DNA of 64,000 bases from JBBRHQ01 sp963781345 (GCA_963781345.1 CAWAFQ010000005.1:186001-250000), one strand, 5' to 3'. Shown: positions 9,360 through 18,620, counted from the first letter of the stretch. Translations and numbers: made by a program. Notes: generated by a model from the sequence alone, not told the origin.

Positions 9360-10845
9360 GCGTGCCGAGGCCGGCTGGGCCGGTGGCGCCGGTCGGGCCT
9401 GCCGGTCCGGTAGCACCGGCAGAGCCGGTGGGACCACTCGGGCCTATCGGTCCCTGCTGACCCGTCGGACCGGTCGCTCCGGCGGCGCCGGTCGGACCAG
9501 CGGGGCCGATTGAGCCCTGCGAGCCGGTCGGGCCCGTGGTGCCTGCTGAGCCCTGGGAGCCTGTTGCGCCCTGCTGGCCTGTCGGGCCGGCGGGGCCCTG
9601 GGAGCCGGTCGGGCCCGCGGAGCCTGTGGCGCCCTGCTGTCCGGTCGGACCCGCGGAGCCTGTTGCGCCCTGCTGGCCTGTGGGGCCGGCGGGCCTTGTG
9701 GGCCTGTGGCGCCCTGCTGGCCGGTCGGGCCGGCGGAGCCTGTTGCGCCCTGCTGGCCTGTGGGGCCGGCGGAGCCTGTGGCGCCCTGCTGACCTGTCGG
9801 GCCGGCGGAGCCTGTTGCGCCGGCGGGGCCCTGTGGGCCTGTGGCGCCCTGCTGGCCGGTCGGGCCGGCGGAGCCTGTTGCGCCCTGCTGGCCTGTGGGG
9901 CCCTGCGGGCCTGTGGCCGCCCTGCTGGCCTGTGGGGCCGGCGGAGCCTGTTGCGCCGGCGGGGCCCTGTGAGCCCGTTGCGCCCTGCTGGCCCGTCGGG
10001 CCGGCGGAGCCTGTCGCGCCCTGCTGGCCTGTCGGGCCTGTGGGGCCGGCGGAGCCTGTTGCGCCCTGCTGGCCTGTGGGGCCGGCTGGGCCCTGGGAGC
10101 CTGTGGCGCCCTGCTGGCCTGTCGGGCCGGCGGGGCCCTGCTGGCCGGTCGACCCGCGGAGCCTGTTGCGCCCTGCTGACCTGTGGGGCCGGCGGGGCCC
10201 TGTGGCGCCCTGCTGACCTGTGGGGCCGGCGGAGCCTGTTGCGCCGGCGGGGCCCTGTGAGCCCGTTGCGCCCTGCTGGCCTGTGGGGCCCGCAGCCTGT
10301 GGCGCCCTGCTGACCTGTGGGGCCGGCGAGCCTGTTGCGCCGGCCGGGCCCTGAGAGCCCGTGGCCCCCTGCTGGCCTGTGGGGCCGGCAGGTCCCTGTG
10401 GGCCTGTTGCGCCCTGCTGGCCGGTCGGGCCTGCGGAGCCTGTGGGGCCCTGCTGACCTGTGGGGCCGGCGGAGCCTGTTGCGCCGGCGGGGCCCTGTGG
10501 GCCTGTGGCGCCCTGCTGGCCGGTCGGGCCGGCGGAGCCTGTTGCGCCCTGCTGGCCTGCGGGGCCCTGCTGGCCTGTGGGGCCCTGCTGGCCTGTGCGG
10601 CGCCCTGCTGGCCTGTTGGGCCTGCTGGCCCTCGGGCCGGCGGGCCTGTGCGCCCTGCTGACCTGTCGGGCCGGCGAGCCTGTTGCGCCCTGCTGGCCTG
10701 TCGGGCCTGTGGGGCCGGCGGAGCCTGTTGCGCCCTGCTGGCCTGCCGAGCCTGCCGAGCCCTGGGAGCCGGCCGGCCCTGGGAGCCCGTTTCGCCGGTT
10801 GGGCCGGTCGGGCCTGTCGGGCCTGTCGGGCCGGTCGGAGCGGGG
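9360..10845 (-). repeat. Collagen Gly-X-Y coding repeat tract
   Basis: About 1.5 kb of imperfect tandem GC-rich units of 9, 18, 27 and 36 nt, encoding GPTGQQGATGSAG-type triplets on the minus strand when read in the right frame. The unit is repeated more than 40 times with frame changes, including one segment near 10290 where all three frames are used within about 100 nt. Antisense open frames across it are artefacts of the repeat. Confidence 0.9.
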
Positions 10846-10859
10846 GCCCTGATCGTGCG

Positions 10860-11280
10860 CCAGGTCAGCTTGCGCTCGTACTTCTTGCAGGCCTTGAGAT
10901 TCTTGACTATGCGGATCGAGCCCTTGAGGCGCTTGCGCTTTCTCTTCTTGGCAACGCAGGACCGCACTTCGCCCGCGCCCTTGGCAACCGGGCCTTGGAT
11001 CGTGTACCAGGTCAGCTTGCGCTCGTACTTCTTGCAGGCCTTGAGATTCTTGACTATCCGCACCGACCCCTTGGGCCGGTTTCTCCTGCTCTTCTTCACG
11101 GCGCAGGCCCGCACCGCAACTCCGCCCTTTGCAGCGGGGCCCCGGGGCCAGCTCAGCTTGCGCTCGTACCTCTTGCAGGAGCTGCCATTCGCGACTATCC
11201 GCATCGAACCCTTGGGGTACTTGTGCATGCTCTTCTTGGCGACGCAGGCCCGCACCTGGCCTGCGCTCGCGGTGCCGGGG
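10860..11280 (-). repeat. Three tandem copies of a cysteine-containing 40-aa domain
   Basis: Each copy encodes RxC-KK-KGS-RIV-C-YERKL-W with lysine-rich spacers. The DNA of copies two and three is nearly identical over about 45 nt (10863-10909 and 11007-11053), evidence of recent tandem duplication. They lie between the signal peptide and the collagen tract. Confidence 0.7.
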
Positions 11281-11625
11281 ATCAGCGCGACGCCGGCCAC
11301 GGCCAGCATGGCGACCAGGCTGAAGAGCCAGAGTCTTGATCGATGTGTTCGCGCAGAGCTCACGGGTGACGCTTCTTTCGTCGCTGATCGCAGATTCCTT
11401 CGAGGCACACAGATGAGGTCATCTCGGCGGATATCGCCCTGCCCTTTAGGGGCGGCCATGCCCGGCCGCGAGCGCCCAGATGACGCACCAACGCTGTGCC
11501 GAGGGAGCCTCGCGTGAAGGGAGGCGCTGAATACGTTTCAGCGACCGAGGCGGCGTCGTCGTCGGCGACGAGTGACACAACGCACACAGAAGCTGAGCCT
11601 CGGTCGCCACGATTGTTGGTTCGCC

Positions 11626-12537
11626 ATGAACCCCTTCCGCCGCAAGAACAGGGACGAGGAAGCCCGCCGGATGTTCGAAACCCGCACTCACGCCTGGCGC
11701 CAGGCGGGCCTCGAGGACGAGGTAGGCAAGAGGGCCCACCGCGCCCAGGGCCAATTCGCTCTCTTCCTGGTGCTGACAGCCGGCGTGCTTGTCCTCTTCA
11801 GCCAGCGCCACCATTTGTTCCCCGGCTACGGCGTTCCGGCACGCTACGTGACGGTTGGCGCGCTCGTCTTCCTCGGCTGGGGGCTCGCGCGATCACTTGG
11901 GCGCGGTATCGCCCCGGTGCTGTTTCGCCGCATGGACCCCGGGACCGCGGGAACCGTCGGCTTCGTCATCCGCCTGCTGACGATCGCCGTGGTCGTGGTG
12001 GTCGCGCTGCGGATCGCCGGTGTCCGCGCCGACACGCTCGCGGTCGGCGGCGCCTTCACCGCGGTCGTCTTCGGACTAGCCGCACAGCAGACGATCGGCA
12101 ACCTCTTCGCCGGGATCGTCCTCCAGGGGACGCGCCCGTTCCGGGTCGGCGAGCGAGTGAAGCTGACCGGCGGTGCGATGGCCGGCTCGGTTGAGGGAAC
12201 GGTCAGCTCGCTCGGCCTCTTCTACACCAACTTCGTCAGCGGCGCAGACCGGATGATGATCCCCAACAGCGTCCTGCTGACGCTGGCTGTGGTCCCACTG
12301 CGCGAGCCCGAGCAGGTTGACCTCAAGGCCCGGTTCGACTCCAGCATCAGCCCGCGCATGGTCCAGGAGAAGCTGGCGGGCTCGATCACCGTGCCGACGC
12401 GCTATCCGCCGAGGATCTCGCTCGAGGAGATCGACCACGACCAGGTCGTGCTGCGCATCGCCGCCACACCCGACCAGCCCTCCGACGGCGCCAAGCTGGC
12501 CGAGGAGATCCTCGCGGTCGCCCGCGATGGCAACTAG
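11626..12537 (+). CDS. MscS-family small-conductance mechanosensitive channel
   Basis: About 303 aa from ATG 11626, chosen over an upstream TTG at 11572 because it gives a normal N-terminus (MNPFRRKN). There are three to four membrane helices in the first half. The pore-lining TM3 and start of the beta domain are clear: AAQQTIGNLFAGIVLQGTRP followed by FRVGERVKL, the MscS signature. The beta domain has the expected MMIPNS loop (residues about 208-213). It should gate on membrane tension and release solutes during hypo-osmotic shock. It is transcribed divergently from the collagen-like gene. Confidence 0.9.
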   Translation: MNPFRRKNRDEEARRMFETRTHAWRQAGLEDEVGKRAHRAQGQFALFLVLTAGVLVLFSQRHHLFPGYGVPARYVTVGALVFLGWGLARSLGRGIAPVLFRRMDPGTAGTVGFVIRLLTIAVVVVVALRIAGVRADTLAVGGAFTAVVFGLAAQQTIGNLFAGIVLQGTRPFRVGERVKLTGGAMAGSVEGTVSSLGLFYTNFVSGADRMMIPNSVLLTLAVVPLREPEQVDLKARFDSSISPRMVQEKLAGSITVPTRYPPRISLEEIDHDQVVLRIAATPDQPSDGAKLAEEILAVARDGN

Positions 12538-12563
12538 GCCCCGGGTCGGGGCTCCGGGTAGCT

Positions 12564-13319
12564 TCAGCCGGCGCCGGCTGAGCTGCCGGCCTGGCGTCCG
12601 AGCTCGGCGATCAGCAGCTTCGTGTGAAGTGCCGCGATCAGGTCCTTGAGCGGCTCGGCGCCCGCCTCGATCATCTCCACCACCCGCTCCGGCTCCATCT
12701 CACCGGCGAGGCGCTCCATCAGCACCCCCACCTCCTCCTTGACGAGCCGCTCGAGCGCGCGCTTGTAGCGCAGCGTGTCGTAGACGGTGAAGCCGATCTC
12801 CTCGTCGTAGCCGCCGGCACGAAAGCGGCTGATCGCTTCGATGATCTTGATGTCGGAGGGCGAGTAGCCACGGCTGTTGGGGCTGAGGATCTCGAGTTCC
12901 TCGAGGCGGTCGAGAACCTCCTTGGGAACGCCGTATGCGTGGCGCACCTCGGTGGCGCTGGTCCGGGTGCGCTCCCCCTCCAGCGCCCGCTCGAGGATCC
13001 GGTCCTCGACCTCGACCAGGGCGCGGGCACGGTCGGGACCCTCATCGAGCACCGCCTTGATCGCCTTCAGCGGCATGAACCGCTCCTCCTGGAGGCGCTT
13101 GATCAGTCGAATCCGCTCGACGAACTCGGGCGGGTAATAGGCCATGTTGCGACTCGTCTTGACCGGCTCCGGCAACAGGCCCTCGCGCAGGTAGTGCTTG
13201 ATCGTCCCCGCGGGCACTCCCGATGCCTCCGCAAGGTCTCGCATCGGCATCAGCCCGCCGGCCCCGTTGGAGCCCTCGGCTTCTGCTTCCCGCTTTGGGC
13301 TCTGTGCTCTCTGAGTCAT
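12564..13319 (-). CDS. MerR-family transcriptional regulator
   Basis: 251 aa. After a short flexible N-terminus, a MerR winged-helix DNA-binding domain spans about residues 23-95: MRDLAEASGVPAGTIKHYLR then GLLPEPVKTSRNMAYY. The long C-terminal part is helical, with a coiled-coil-like segment and no cysteine metal site, so the inducer is probably organic. ATG 13319 overlaps the CoA-transferase stop (ATGA), making it the last gene of the BKACE/CoA-transferase operon. It is likely a local regulator of that operon, perhaps sensing an acyl-CoA; the ligand is inferred. Confidence 0.85.
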   Translation of the reverse strand: MTQRAQSPKREAEAEGSNGAGGLMPMRDLAEASGVPAGTIKHYLREGLLPEPVKTSRNMAYYPPEFVERIRLIKRLQEERFMPLKAIKAVLDEGPDRARALVEVEDRILERALEGERTRTSATEVRHAYGVPKEVLDRLEELEILSPNSRGYSPSDIKIIEAISRFRAGGYDEEIGFTVYDTLRYKRALERLVKEEVGVLMERLAGEMEPERVVEMIEAGAEPLKDLIAALHTKLLIAELGRQAGSSAGAG

Positions 13320-14569
13320 CCCAGAAACGACTGCCCTTCGCCCCCGCCGGCCCCGGCGACCGCCCCCGAGCCGATCAGCTCCTCGATCTCCTCATCGGAG
13401 TAGCCGACCCCGCGCAGCGCCTCCTCGGTGTGCTCGCCGAGTGCCGGAGCCGGCCGCCCGGCCCGCCCCGGTGTGCGCGAGAGCTTGATCGGTACACCGA
13501 GCTGGCGGACAGTCCCGATCTGTGGTTGCTCGAGCTCGACGACCATCTCCCGCGCCCTGACGAGGTCGGAGTCGAGGGCCTCGTCGAGGTTGAGGATCGG
13601 CTCGATGCAGCAGTCGTGCTCATCGTTGAAGGCGAGCCACTCGTCGCGGGTGCGGGAGCGGAAGATTGCGGCGACCTCGACCCAGGCCTCGGAGCCGGGA
13701 GGCTCGAACTGCTTGGAGACCAGGTCGGGGCGCTCGGCACCGTTGCAGAAGGCCGCCCAGAACTTCGGCTCCAGGGCACCACAGCTGATCCAGCCGTCGG
13801 CGACCTCGTAGGGGAAATAGCAGACGATCCGCCCGGCCAGCTCGAGGTCGCCTCGCTTCGGCACGACTCCGTCGCAGAAGTAGCGCCCGGCGACCATCGC
13901 CAACCAGGACAACGCCCCGTCGGTCATCGAGACGTCGACCACCTGGCCCTCACCGGAGCGAGCGCGCTCGTGAAGCGCCGCCATGACCCCGAACGCCGCC
14001 ATCAACCCGCCGCCGCCGAGGTCGGCGATCTGCCCGGCCGACTGGACCGGCGGCCCGTCGGCTGCGCCGGTGAGCCCGAGAAGACCGATCAGCCCGAGGT
14101 AGTTGGTGTCGTGTCCGGCCCGCTGGGTCATCGGGCCGTCCTGCCCGTATCCGGTGATCGCGCAGATGACGATCCCGCGGTTCGCCTCGCGCATGCGCTC
14201 GTAGCCAACGCCGAGGCGATCGAGGACGCCGGGCCGAAAGCCGTCGAGGACGACGTCGTATTCCGCCACCAGCCGCAGCAGGGCCTCAATGCCCTGCTGG
14301 GTCTTCAGGTTTATCCGGATCGAGCGCTTGCCGCGGTTCAACGCCAGATACAGGGCCGAGCGGGTGCCGAGGGCCTGGTGGGAGTCGTCTCCGTAGTAGG
14401 GGGGCGCCCAGCGGACGTAGTCGCCGGCGCCGGTGTCCTCGACCTTGAGCACCTCGGCACCCAGATCGGCGAGAAGCAGGGAACAGAAGCCGCCGGGCAG
14501 GAGGCGGGTGAGGTCGAGGACGCGAACGTCGCTCAGGGGCAGGTCCTGTGCCGGGGTGGCGGGATTCAT
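13316..14569 (-). CDS. CaiB/BaiF family III CoA-transferase
   Basis: 417 aa with the family pattern: LSDVRVLDLTRLLPGGFCS at the start, ADLGAEVLKVED, NRGKRSIRINLKT, then GEGQVVDVSMTDG carrying the candidate catalytic Asp region near residue 200. The enzyme moves CoA from one carboxylate to another without free CoA. Starts within the previous stop (ATGA at 14566-14569) and overlaps the MerR gene. Beside BKACE and an acyl-CoA carboxylase it likely activates or shuttles an intermediate in acid catabolism. Alpha-methylacyl-CoA racemase is an alternative within the same superfamily. Confidence 0.85.
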   Translation of the reverse strand: MNPATPAQDLPLSDVRVLDLTRLLPGGFCSLLLADLGAEVLKVEDTGAGDYVRWAPPYYGDDSHQALGTRSALYLALNRGKRSIRINLKTQQGIEALLRLVAEYDVVLDGFRPGVLDRLGVGYERMREANRGIVICAITGYGQDGPMTQRAGHDTNYLGLIGLLGLTGAADGPPVQSAGQIADLGGGGLMAAFGVMAALHERARSGEGQVVDVSMTDGALSWLAMVAGRYFCDGVVPKRGDLELAGRIVCYFPYEVADGWISCGALEPKFWAAFCNGAERPDLVSKQFEPPGSEAWVEVAAIFRSRTRDEWLAFNDEHDCCIEPILNLDEALDSDLVRAREMVVELEQPQIGTVRQLGVPIKLSRTPGRAGRPAPALGEHTEEALRGVGYSDEEIEELIGSGAVAGAGGGEGQSFLG

Positions 14570-15162
14570 GCCCCGGCCTCGGCTCTGCGGGCGATTGCGC
14601 CAAGGAGGCTGCGGCGGATGATGCCGCTGCCGAAGCGCACGACCATCCAGTAGGCTCGGAAGCGGCGGCGGCTGTCGGGGTCGGTGGCCTGGACCCAGGT
14701 ATTGGTCTCCAGGCGGGTTCCGCCTGCCGTTCCCCGGAGGCGGAAATCCATCGCCATCTTGACGAAGCCCGGGCGGTCAAAGCCGGTGAAAGAGGAGGCA
14801 TCTTCAACCTTGACCATCTCGCCGCCCTTGAGGTGCCAGGGCTGGCCGATGCCGCCGAAGACCATCTCCTCCCCGCCGGCGCCGCCGAGGTCGGCGAACC
14901 CGATCTCGGTCATCCCGTCGAAGAAAGGCCGGTCGCTGGGGCCTGTTCGGCTCGATAGCCCCCGCAGCTTCATCAACAGCCGCGCCAGTGGGACGTCGGC
15001 AGGAGTGACGGCGTGGATCGCCGCGCCGACCCGCTCCGGCCCGGCCGCGATCGCGCGCTCGTGGTGCTCGCCGAAGTCGTGGGTTGGCATCAGCCGCTCC
15101 AGCAGTGGTGGGTTCGGCCTCTGCGCCGAGCCATCTGCCTCCAGCGCCTTGGATTCGGGCAT
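14566..15162 (-). CDS. START-like (SRPBCC) conserved protein
   Basis: 198 aa. Visible features are GEHHERAIAAGPERVGAAI near residue 30, the strand-helix start of an SRPBCC fold, and a C-terminal part with FRAYWMVVRFGSGIIRRSLL that matches a small actinobacterial family often described as SRPBCC/DUF2867-like. It probably binds a hydrophobic ligand. ATG 15162 directly follows the BKACE stop at 15163 and its stop overlaps the CoA-transferase start, so it is in the same operon. Specific role unknown. Confidence 0.65.
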   Translation of the reverse strand: MPESKALEADGSAQRPNPPLLERLMPTHDFGEHHERAIAAGPERVGAAIHAVTPADVPLARLLMKLRGLSSRTGPSDRPFFDGMTEIGFADLGGAGGEEMVFGGIGQPWHLKGGEMVKVEDASSFTGFDRPGFVKMAMDFRLRGTAGGTRLETNTWVQATDPDSRRRFRAYWMVVRFGSGIIRRSLLGAIARRAEAGA

Positions 15163-16062
15163 CTAGGCCTCAGCGCCGGCGGCGGCGCGCTTCGGCAGCG
15201 CCAGCATCTCCCTCGCCTCGGCGATGGTGGCCGCCCGGCGGCCGACGTCCTCGGCCATCTGCCGCGCCTTCGCGATCAGCTCGCCGTTCGACTTTGCCAT
15301 CTCGCCGTTCGGCAGATAGAGGTTGTCCTCGAGACCGGCGCGGACGTTGCCGCCGAGCACCAGCGATGCGCCGAGCAGCTTCCACTGGGCGCGGGAGACT
15401 CCGATCACCTGCCAGGCGTTGGCGCCCTCAGCCCCACCGGGCACCTGCTCGGACATGAAGGCGACGTTGCGGGCGGTCGGCCGGATCCCCCCGTTGACCC
15501 CCATTACCAGCGAGATCTGAAGCGGCTCGGAGAGCAGGCCCATGTCGAGCAGCGGGTCGAGGTTGGCGATGTGGCCGGCGTCGAAGCACTCGTGCTCGGG
15601 CTTGATCCCGAGTTCACGCATCTCGGTGAGGAACTCGATGATCGTGTCGAAGCTGTTCTCGAAGACGGCCTTGAAGACGAAATCCTTGCGCCGCTTCGAG
15701 TACTTCGCGTAGTTCATCGAGCTCATGTTGAGCGCGGCCACGTCCGGGCGCAGCGCGCGCAGGTACTCCAGCCGCTTCTCCATCGGAACCCCGATCGCGC
15801 CGGTCGAGTAGTTGACGATCACATCGCCGACCTCGGCCAGGATCGCCTCGGTGATGGCGCGGAAGTCCTCGATCTCATACGAGGGGATGCCTTCGGGGGT
15901 GCGCGCGTGGATGTGGATCTGGCTCGCGCCCTCGTCCACCGCGCGCCGCGCCTCGGCCGCGTACTCCTGCGGCGTGTAGGGGATCGCCGGGCACTGGTCG
16001 CGGTTGGCGATCGCACCCGAGATCGAGCACGAGATCACCACCGGGTCCTCGAAACGGCTCAT
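15163..16062 (-). CDS. Beta-keto acid cleavage enzyme (BKACE, DUF849)
   Basis: 299 aa TIM-barrel protein. Family motifs are visible: CSISGAIANRDQCPAIPYTP near the N-terminus, the zinc-site HIHAR at about residue 50, and FDAGHIANL at about residue 190. These enzymes use a Zn ion and condense a beta-keto acid with acetyl-CoA to give acetoacetate and a new acyl-CoA. Substrates range from 3-keto-5-aminohexanoate to dehydrocarnitine. ATG 16062 has a strong GGGAGGAG upstream. Operon partners (CoA-transferase III, carboxylase beta subunit, enoyl-CoA hydratase) suggest a beta-keto acid from branched or cyclic acid breakdown; the substrate is not readable. Confidence 0.88.
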   Translation of the reverse strand: MSRFEDPVVISCSISGAIANRDQCPAIPYTPQEYAAEARRAVDEGASQIHIHARTPEGIPSYEIEDFRAITEAILAEVGDVIVNYSTGAIGVPMEKRLEYLRALRPDVAALNMSSMNYAKYSKRRKDFVFKAVFENSFDTIIEFLTEMRELGIKPEHECFDAGHIANLDPLLDMGLLSEPLQISLVMGVNGGIRPTARNVAFMSEQVPGGAEGANAWQVIGVSRAQWKLLGASLVLGGNVRAGLEDNLYLPNGEMAKSNGELIAKARQMAEDVGRRAATIAEAREMLALPKRAAAGAEA

Positions 16063-16156
16063 CGCTGGGCTCCTCCCATGGGGTCTTGTGGCGACTTTCT
16101 TGCCCTATGCCAAAGAAACTCGCCACGGCAACGGCTCTGTGCCGGGGAGCCCCGCC

Positions 16157-17737
16157 TCATACCGGCATCACCCCGTGCTTTCGCCACGGCCGCTCCACCC
16201 GCTTGTCCTTCGCCATCCGCAGGGCGCGGACGATCGTCGGCCGGGTCTCGCGCGGGTCGATGATGTCGTCGATGGTCGCGTTGCCGGCGGCGATGTAGGG
16301 GTCTATCTGGGCGCGGACGGCGTCGAGCATCGTCTCGCGGGTCGCGTCCGGGTCCTCGGAGGCCTCGATCGCCGAGCGGCCGATGATGTTGACCGCGCCC
16401 TCGGGCCCCATGACCGAGATCTCGGCGCCGGGCCAGGCGACGATCATGTCGGGCTCATAGGCCTTGCCGCACATCACGTAGTAGCCGGCCCCGTAGGCCT
16501 TGCGGACGACCACCGTCACCTTCGGCACGGTCGCGCGCGAGACCGCGTAGAGCATCTTCGCCCCGTGGCGGATGATCCCCGCGTGCTCGACCTTCGAGCC
16601 GACCATGAAGCCGGGGACGTCCTGGAGGAAGACGAGCGGGATGTTGAAGGCGTCGCAGAGGTTGATGAAGCGCGCCGCCTTGTCGGCGGAGTCGTTGTCG
16701 AGGATCCCAGCGAGGTGCTTGGGCTGGTTGGCGACGATCCCCGCCGGGCGGCCGCCGAAGCGGGCGAGGCAGGTGATCAGGGTGCGGGCGAAGCGGGGCT
16801 TGATGTCGAAGTAGGAGCCGTCATCGACGATCTCGGCGATCACCTCATACATGTCGTAGGGCTTGCGCGATGAGTCGGGGACGATCTCCAGCAGCCGCTC
16901 CGAGGCGCGGTCGTCGGGGTCCGAGGTCTCGCGGATAGGCGGCTTCTCCTCGCAGTTGGAGGGGAAGAACGAGAGGTAGCGCTTGACGACGCTGATGCAC
17001 TCCTCGTCGTCTTTGACCTCGAGGTCTCCGACCCCGGACTTGCGGCAATGGACCTTGGCGCCGCCGAGGTCCTCCATCGAGATGTCCTCGCCGGTCACCG
17101 CCTTCGTCAGGTGGGGCCCGGCGAGCGCCATCGCGCCCTGGCCGACGACCATCGGGACGAAGTCAGAGAGTCCGGGGATGTAGGCGGTGCCGGCGGCGCA
17201 GGGCCCGAGCATCGCTGCGACCAGCGGGATCACACCCGACATCTCGACCTCCTCGCGGAAGAGGTGCCCGGAGCCGGCGAACAGCGACCCCGCGGCCTCC
17301 TGGATGCGGGCGCCGGCGGAGTCGAGCAGCCAGACGAACGGCATCCGCTTCTGCAGCGCCATCTCGCGCAGGCGGGTGACCTTGAGCTCGCCGGTCATCC
17401 CCATCGAACCGGCCATCACCGTGAAGTCGTAGGCGGCGATGCAGCAGGGGCGCCCGTCGATGTCGCCCCAGCCGGTGATGACGCCGTCGGCGGGGGCCTC
17501 GACGCCCTCCATCGAGCGCTGCGAGAAGTGCGGGCGCCCATGGATGCCCATCTCGACGAAGGTGCCCTCGTCGACGAGCAGCGTGATCCGCTCGCGCGCG
17601 GTCAGCTTGCCGCGCTCGTGCTGGACGGCGATCTTCTCCTCGCCGCCGCCGAGCTTCGCCTTCTCGCGGCGCTCGTGGAGCTGGTCGGTGAGCTCTGTCA
17701 GCGGTGCCGTGCCCGGCAGCTTCGGCGTATCAGACAC
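16157..17737 (-). CDS. Acyl-CoA carboxylase beta (carboxyltransferase) subunit
   Basis: 526 aa from GTG 17737, 2 nt after the upstream stop with GGAAGGGA before it. An ATG at 17755 lies inside the neighbour and lacks such a site. Both carboxyltransferase lobes are complete: N-terminal LDSAGARIQEAAGSLFAGSG and C-terminal VFLQDVPGFMVGSKVEHAGI with KAYGAGYYVM. It transfers carboxyl from biotin to an acyl-CoA such as propionyl- or methylcrotonyl-CoA. No biotin carboxylase subunit is adjacent, so an alpha subunit must come from elsewhere. It lies between an enoyl-CoA hydratase gene and BKACE. Confidence 0.92.
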   Translation of the reverse strand: MSDTPKLPGTAPLTELTDQLHERREKAKLGGGEEKIAVQHERGKLTARERITLLVDEGTFVEMGIHGRPHFSQRSMEGVEAPADGVITGWGDIDGRPCCIAAYDFTVMAGSMGMTGELKVTRLREMALQKRMPFVWLLDSAGARIQEAAGSLFAGSGHLFREEVEMSGVIPLVAAMLGPCAAGTAYIPGLSDFVPMVVGQGAMALAGPHLTKAVTGEDISMEDLGGAKVHCRKSGVGDLEVKDDEECISVVKRYLSFFPSNCEEKPPIRETSDPDDRASERLLEIVPDSSRKPYDMYEVIAEIVDDGSYFDIKPRFARTLITCLARFGGRPAGIVANQPKHLAGILDNDSADKAARFINLCDAFNIPLVFLQDVPGFMVGSKVEHAGIIRHGAKMLYAVSRATVPKVTVVVRKAYGAGYYVMCGKAYEPDMIVAWPGAEISVMGPEGAVNIIGRSAIEASEDPDATRETMLDAVRAQIDPYIAAGNATIDDIIDPRETRPTIVRALRMAKDKRVERPWRKHGVMPV

Positions 17738-17739
17738 CT

Positions 17740-18522
17740 CTACCGTCCCTTCCATTCGGGTTCGCGCTTCTCGAAGAAGGCCTTGACGCCCTCGACGGCG
17801 TCCTCGGTCGTCAGCTCGATCGTCAGCTGCGCCCGCAGGTAGTCGAGCGCCTCGACCAGCGGCATGTCCATCTGCCGCCAGATCGCGTCCTTGCCGAGGC
17901 GCATCACCAGCGGCGAGCGCGCCGCCAGCTTCGCCGCCCACTCGGCGACCGCGTCGTCGAACTCCTCTGCCGCGACAACGCGGTTGACGATCCCGATCTC
18001 GCGTGCCTGCTCGGCGCTCAGCCTCTCCCCCAGAAGCATCATCTCGGTCGCCTTCTTGCGCCCGACGTTGCGATAGATCAGCGCCATGATCATGAACGGG
18101 AAGAGGCCGACGTTGATCTCGGGGGTGCCGAAGCCGGCCGTGTCCTTGGCGATGATCAGGTCGCAGGCGAGTGCGATCCCGAGCGAGCCGGCGAGGACGT
18201 GGCCGTTGGCGGCGACGATCGAAGGCTTCCCGAGCTCCCCGAGCGCGCGGAAGACGTCGATGAAGCGCTCGGCGCCGATGTGCTTGTGCACGGTCGGGGT
18301 GTCGCCGCCGAAGCCGGCGAGGTTGCCGCCGGCGGAGAAGACCTTCTCGTGCGAGGAGGTGAGGACGACCACCCGCACCGCCTCGTCGCTTCGGGCCTCG
18401 GTGAGAGCGCCGAGGAGGTCGGCAAGCAGCTCGTTCGAGAGCGCGTTGCGGGTCTCGGGGTCATCGAGGGTGATCGTCGCGACACCCTTCGCGACCTCAT
18501 AGCGAACCTTCTCGTAGGCCAT
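17740..18522 (-). CDS. Enoyl-CoA hydratase/isomerase (crotonase family)
   Basis: 260 aa crotonase. The oxyanion-hole region (FSAGGNLAGFGGD, about residue 65) and the second acidic region (FGTPEINVGLFP) are present. The first hydratase glutamate, normally in a GxELA motif, is replaced (LGIALACD), so classical hydratase activity is uncertain and isomerase or other crotonase chemistry is possible. First gene of the minus-strand acyl-CoA block. A TAGTCT box sits 7 nt upstream of its ATG on the minus strand. Confidence 0.88.
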   Translation of the reverse strand: MAYEKVRYEVAKGVATITLDDPETRNALSNELLADLLGALTEARSDEAVRVVVLTSSHEKVFSAGGNLAGFGGDTPTVHKHIGAERFIDVFRALGELGKPSIVAANGHVLAGSLGIALACDLIIAKDTAGFGTPEINVGLFPFMIMALIYRNVGRKKATEMMLLGERLSAEQAREIGIVNRVVAAEEFDDAVAEWAAKLAARSPLVMRLGKDAIWRQMDMPLVEALDYLRAQLTIELTTEDAVEGVKAFFEKREPEWKGR

Positions 18523-18529
18523 CGGCCGC

Positions 18530-18535
18530 AGACTA
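18530..18535 (-). promoter_or_regulatory. -10-like TAGTCT before ATG at 18522
   Basis: TAGTCT on the minus strand ends 7 nt before the ATG of the enoyl-CoA hydratase gene, with no ribosome-binding site between. It would drive the six-gene minus operon as a leaderless message. Confidence 0.35.
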
Positions 18536-18560
18536 GCATCGAATGGAAAGTAGGAAGTGC

Positions 18561-18566
18561 TACTGT
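18561..18566 (+). promoter_or_regulatory. -10-like TACTGT upstream of acyl-CoA dehydrogenase
   Basis: TACTGT lies 54 nt before the GTG at 18621, which has its own GGAGAG ribosome-binding site, so a conventional leader is expected. Shares the 98-nt divergent region with the minus operon. Confidence 0.3.
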
Positions 18567-18620
18567 CTGCTTCGCTGACCCGACCACGGGTCCCGAACCC
18601 ACGAGCAGAGGAGAGCGACA

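Larger units (their letters stand above)
8959..11363 (-). pseudogene. Collagen-like (Gly-X-Y) secreted protein, reading frame interrupted in the repeat tract
   Basis: GTG 11363 follows a GAAAGAAG ribosome-binding site. Signal peptide LWLFSLVAMLAVAGVALIPG ends near TASA. Next come three repeats of about 40 aa, each with two Cys (ACVAKK...KGS.RIV....C..YERKL.W). A Gly-X-Y tract built from GPTGQQGATGSAG units follows, then a C-terminal beta-sandwich-like domain (8959 to about 9385) after GPAGLGTPL. The N-terminal frame and the C-terminal frame differ, and Gly-X-Y switches frame several times between about 9700 and 10790. Collagen-like actinobacterial proteins are usually cell-surface or spore-surface. 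The repeats make assembly error likely, but real length and frame variation is possible. Confidence 0.65.

Noticed and set aside
9510..10852. Long plus-strand frames opposite the collagen tract
   Set aside because: They repeat the tract's GC-rich unit (Pro/Arg/Trp/Leu-rich), with no start signal; a by-product of the repeats.
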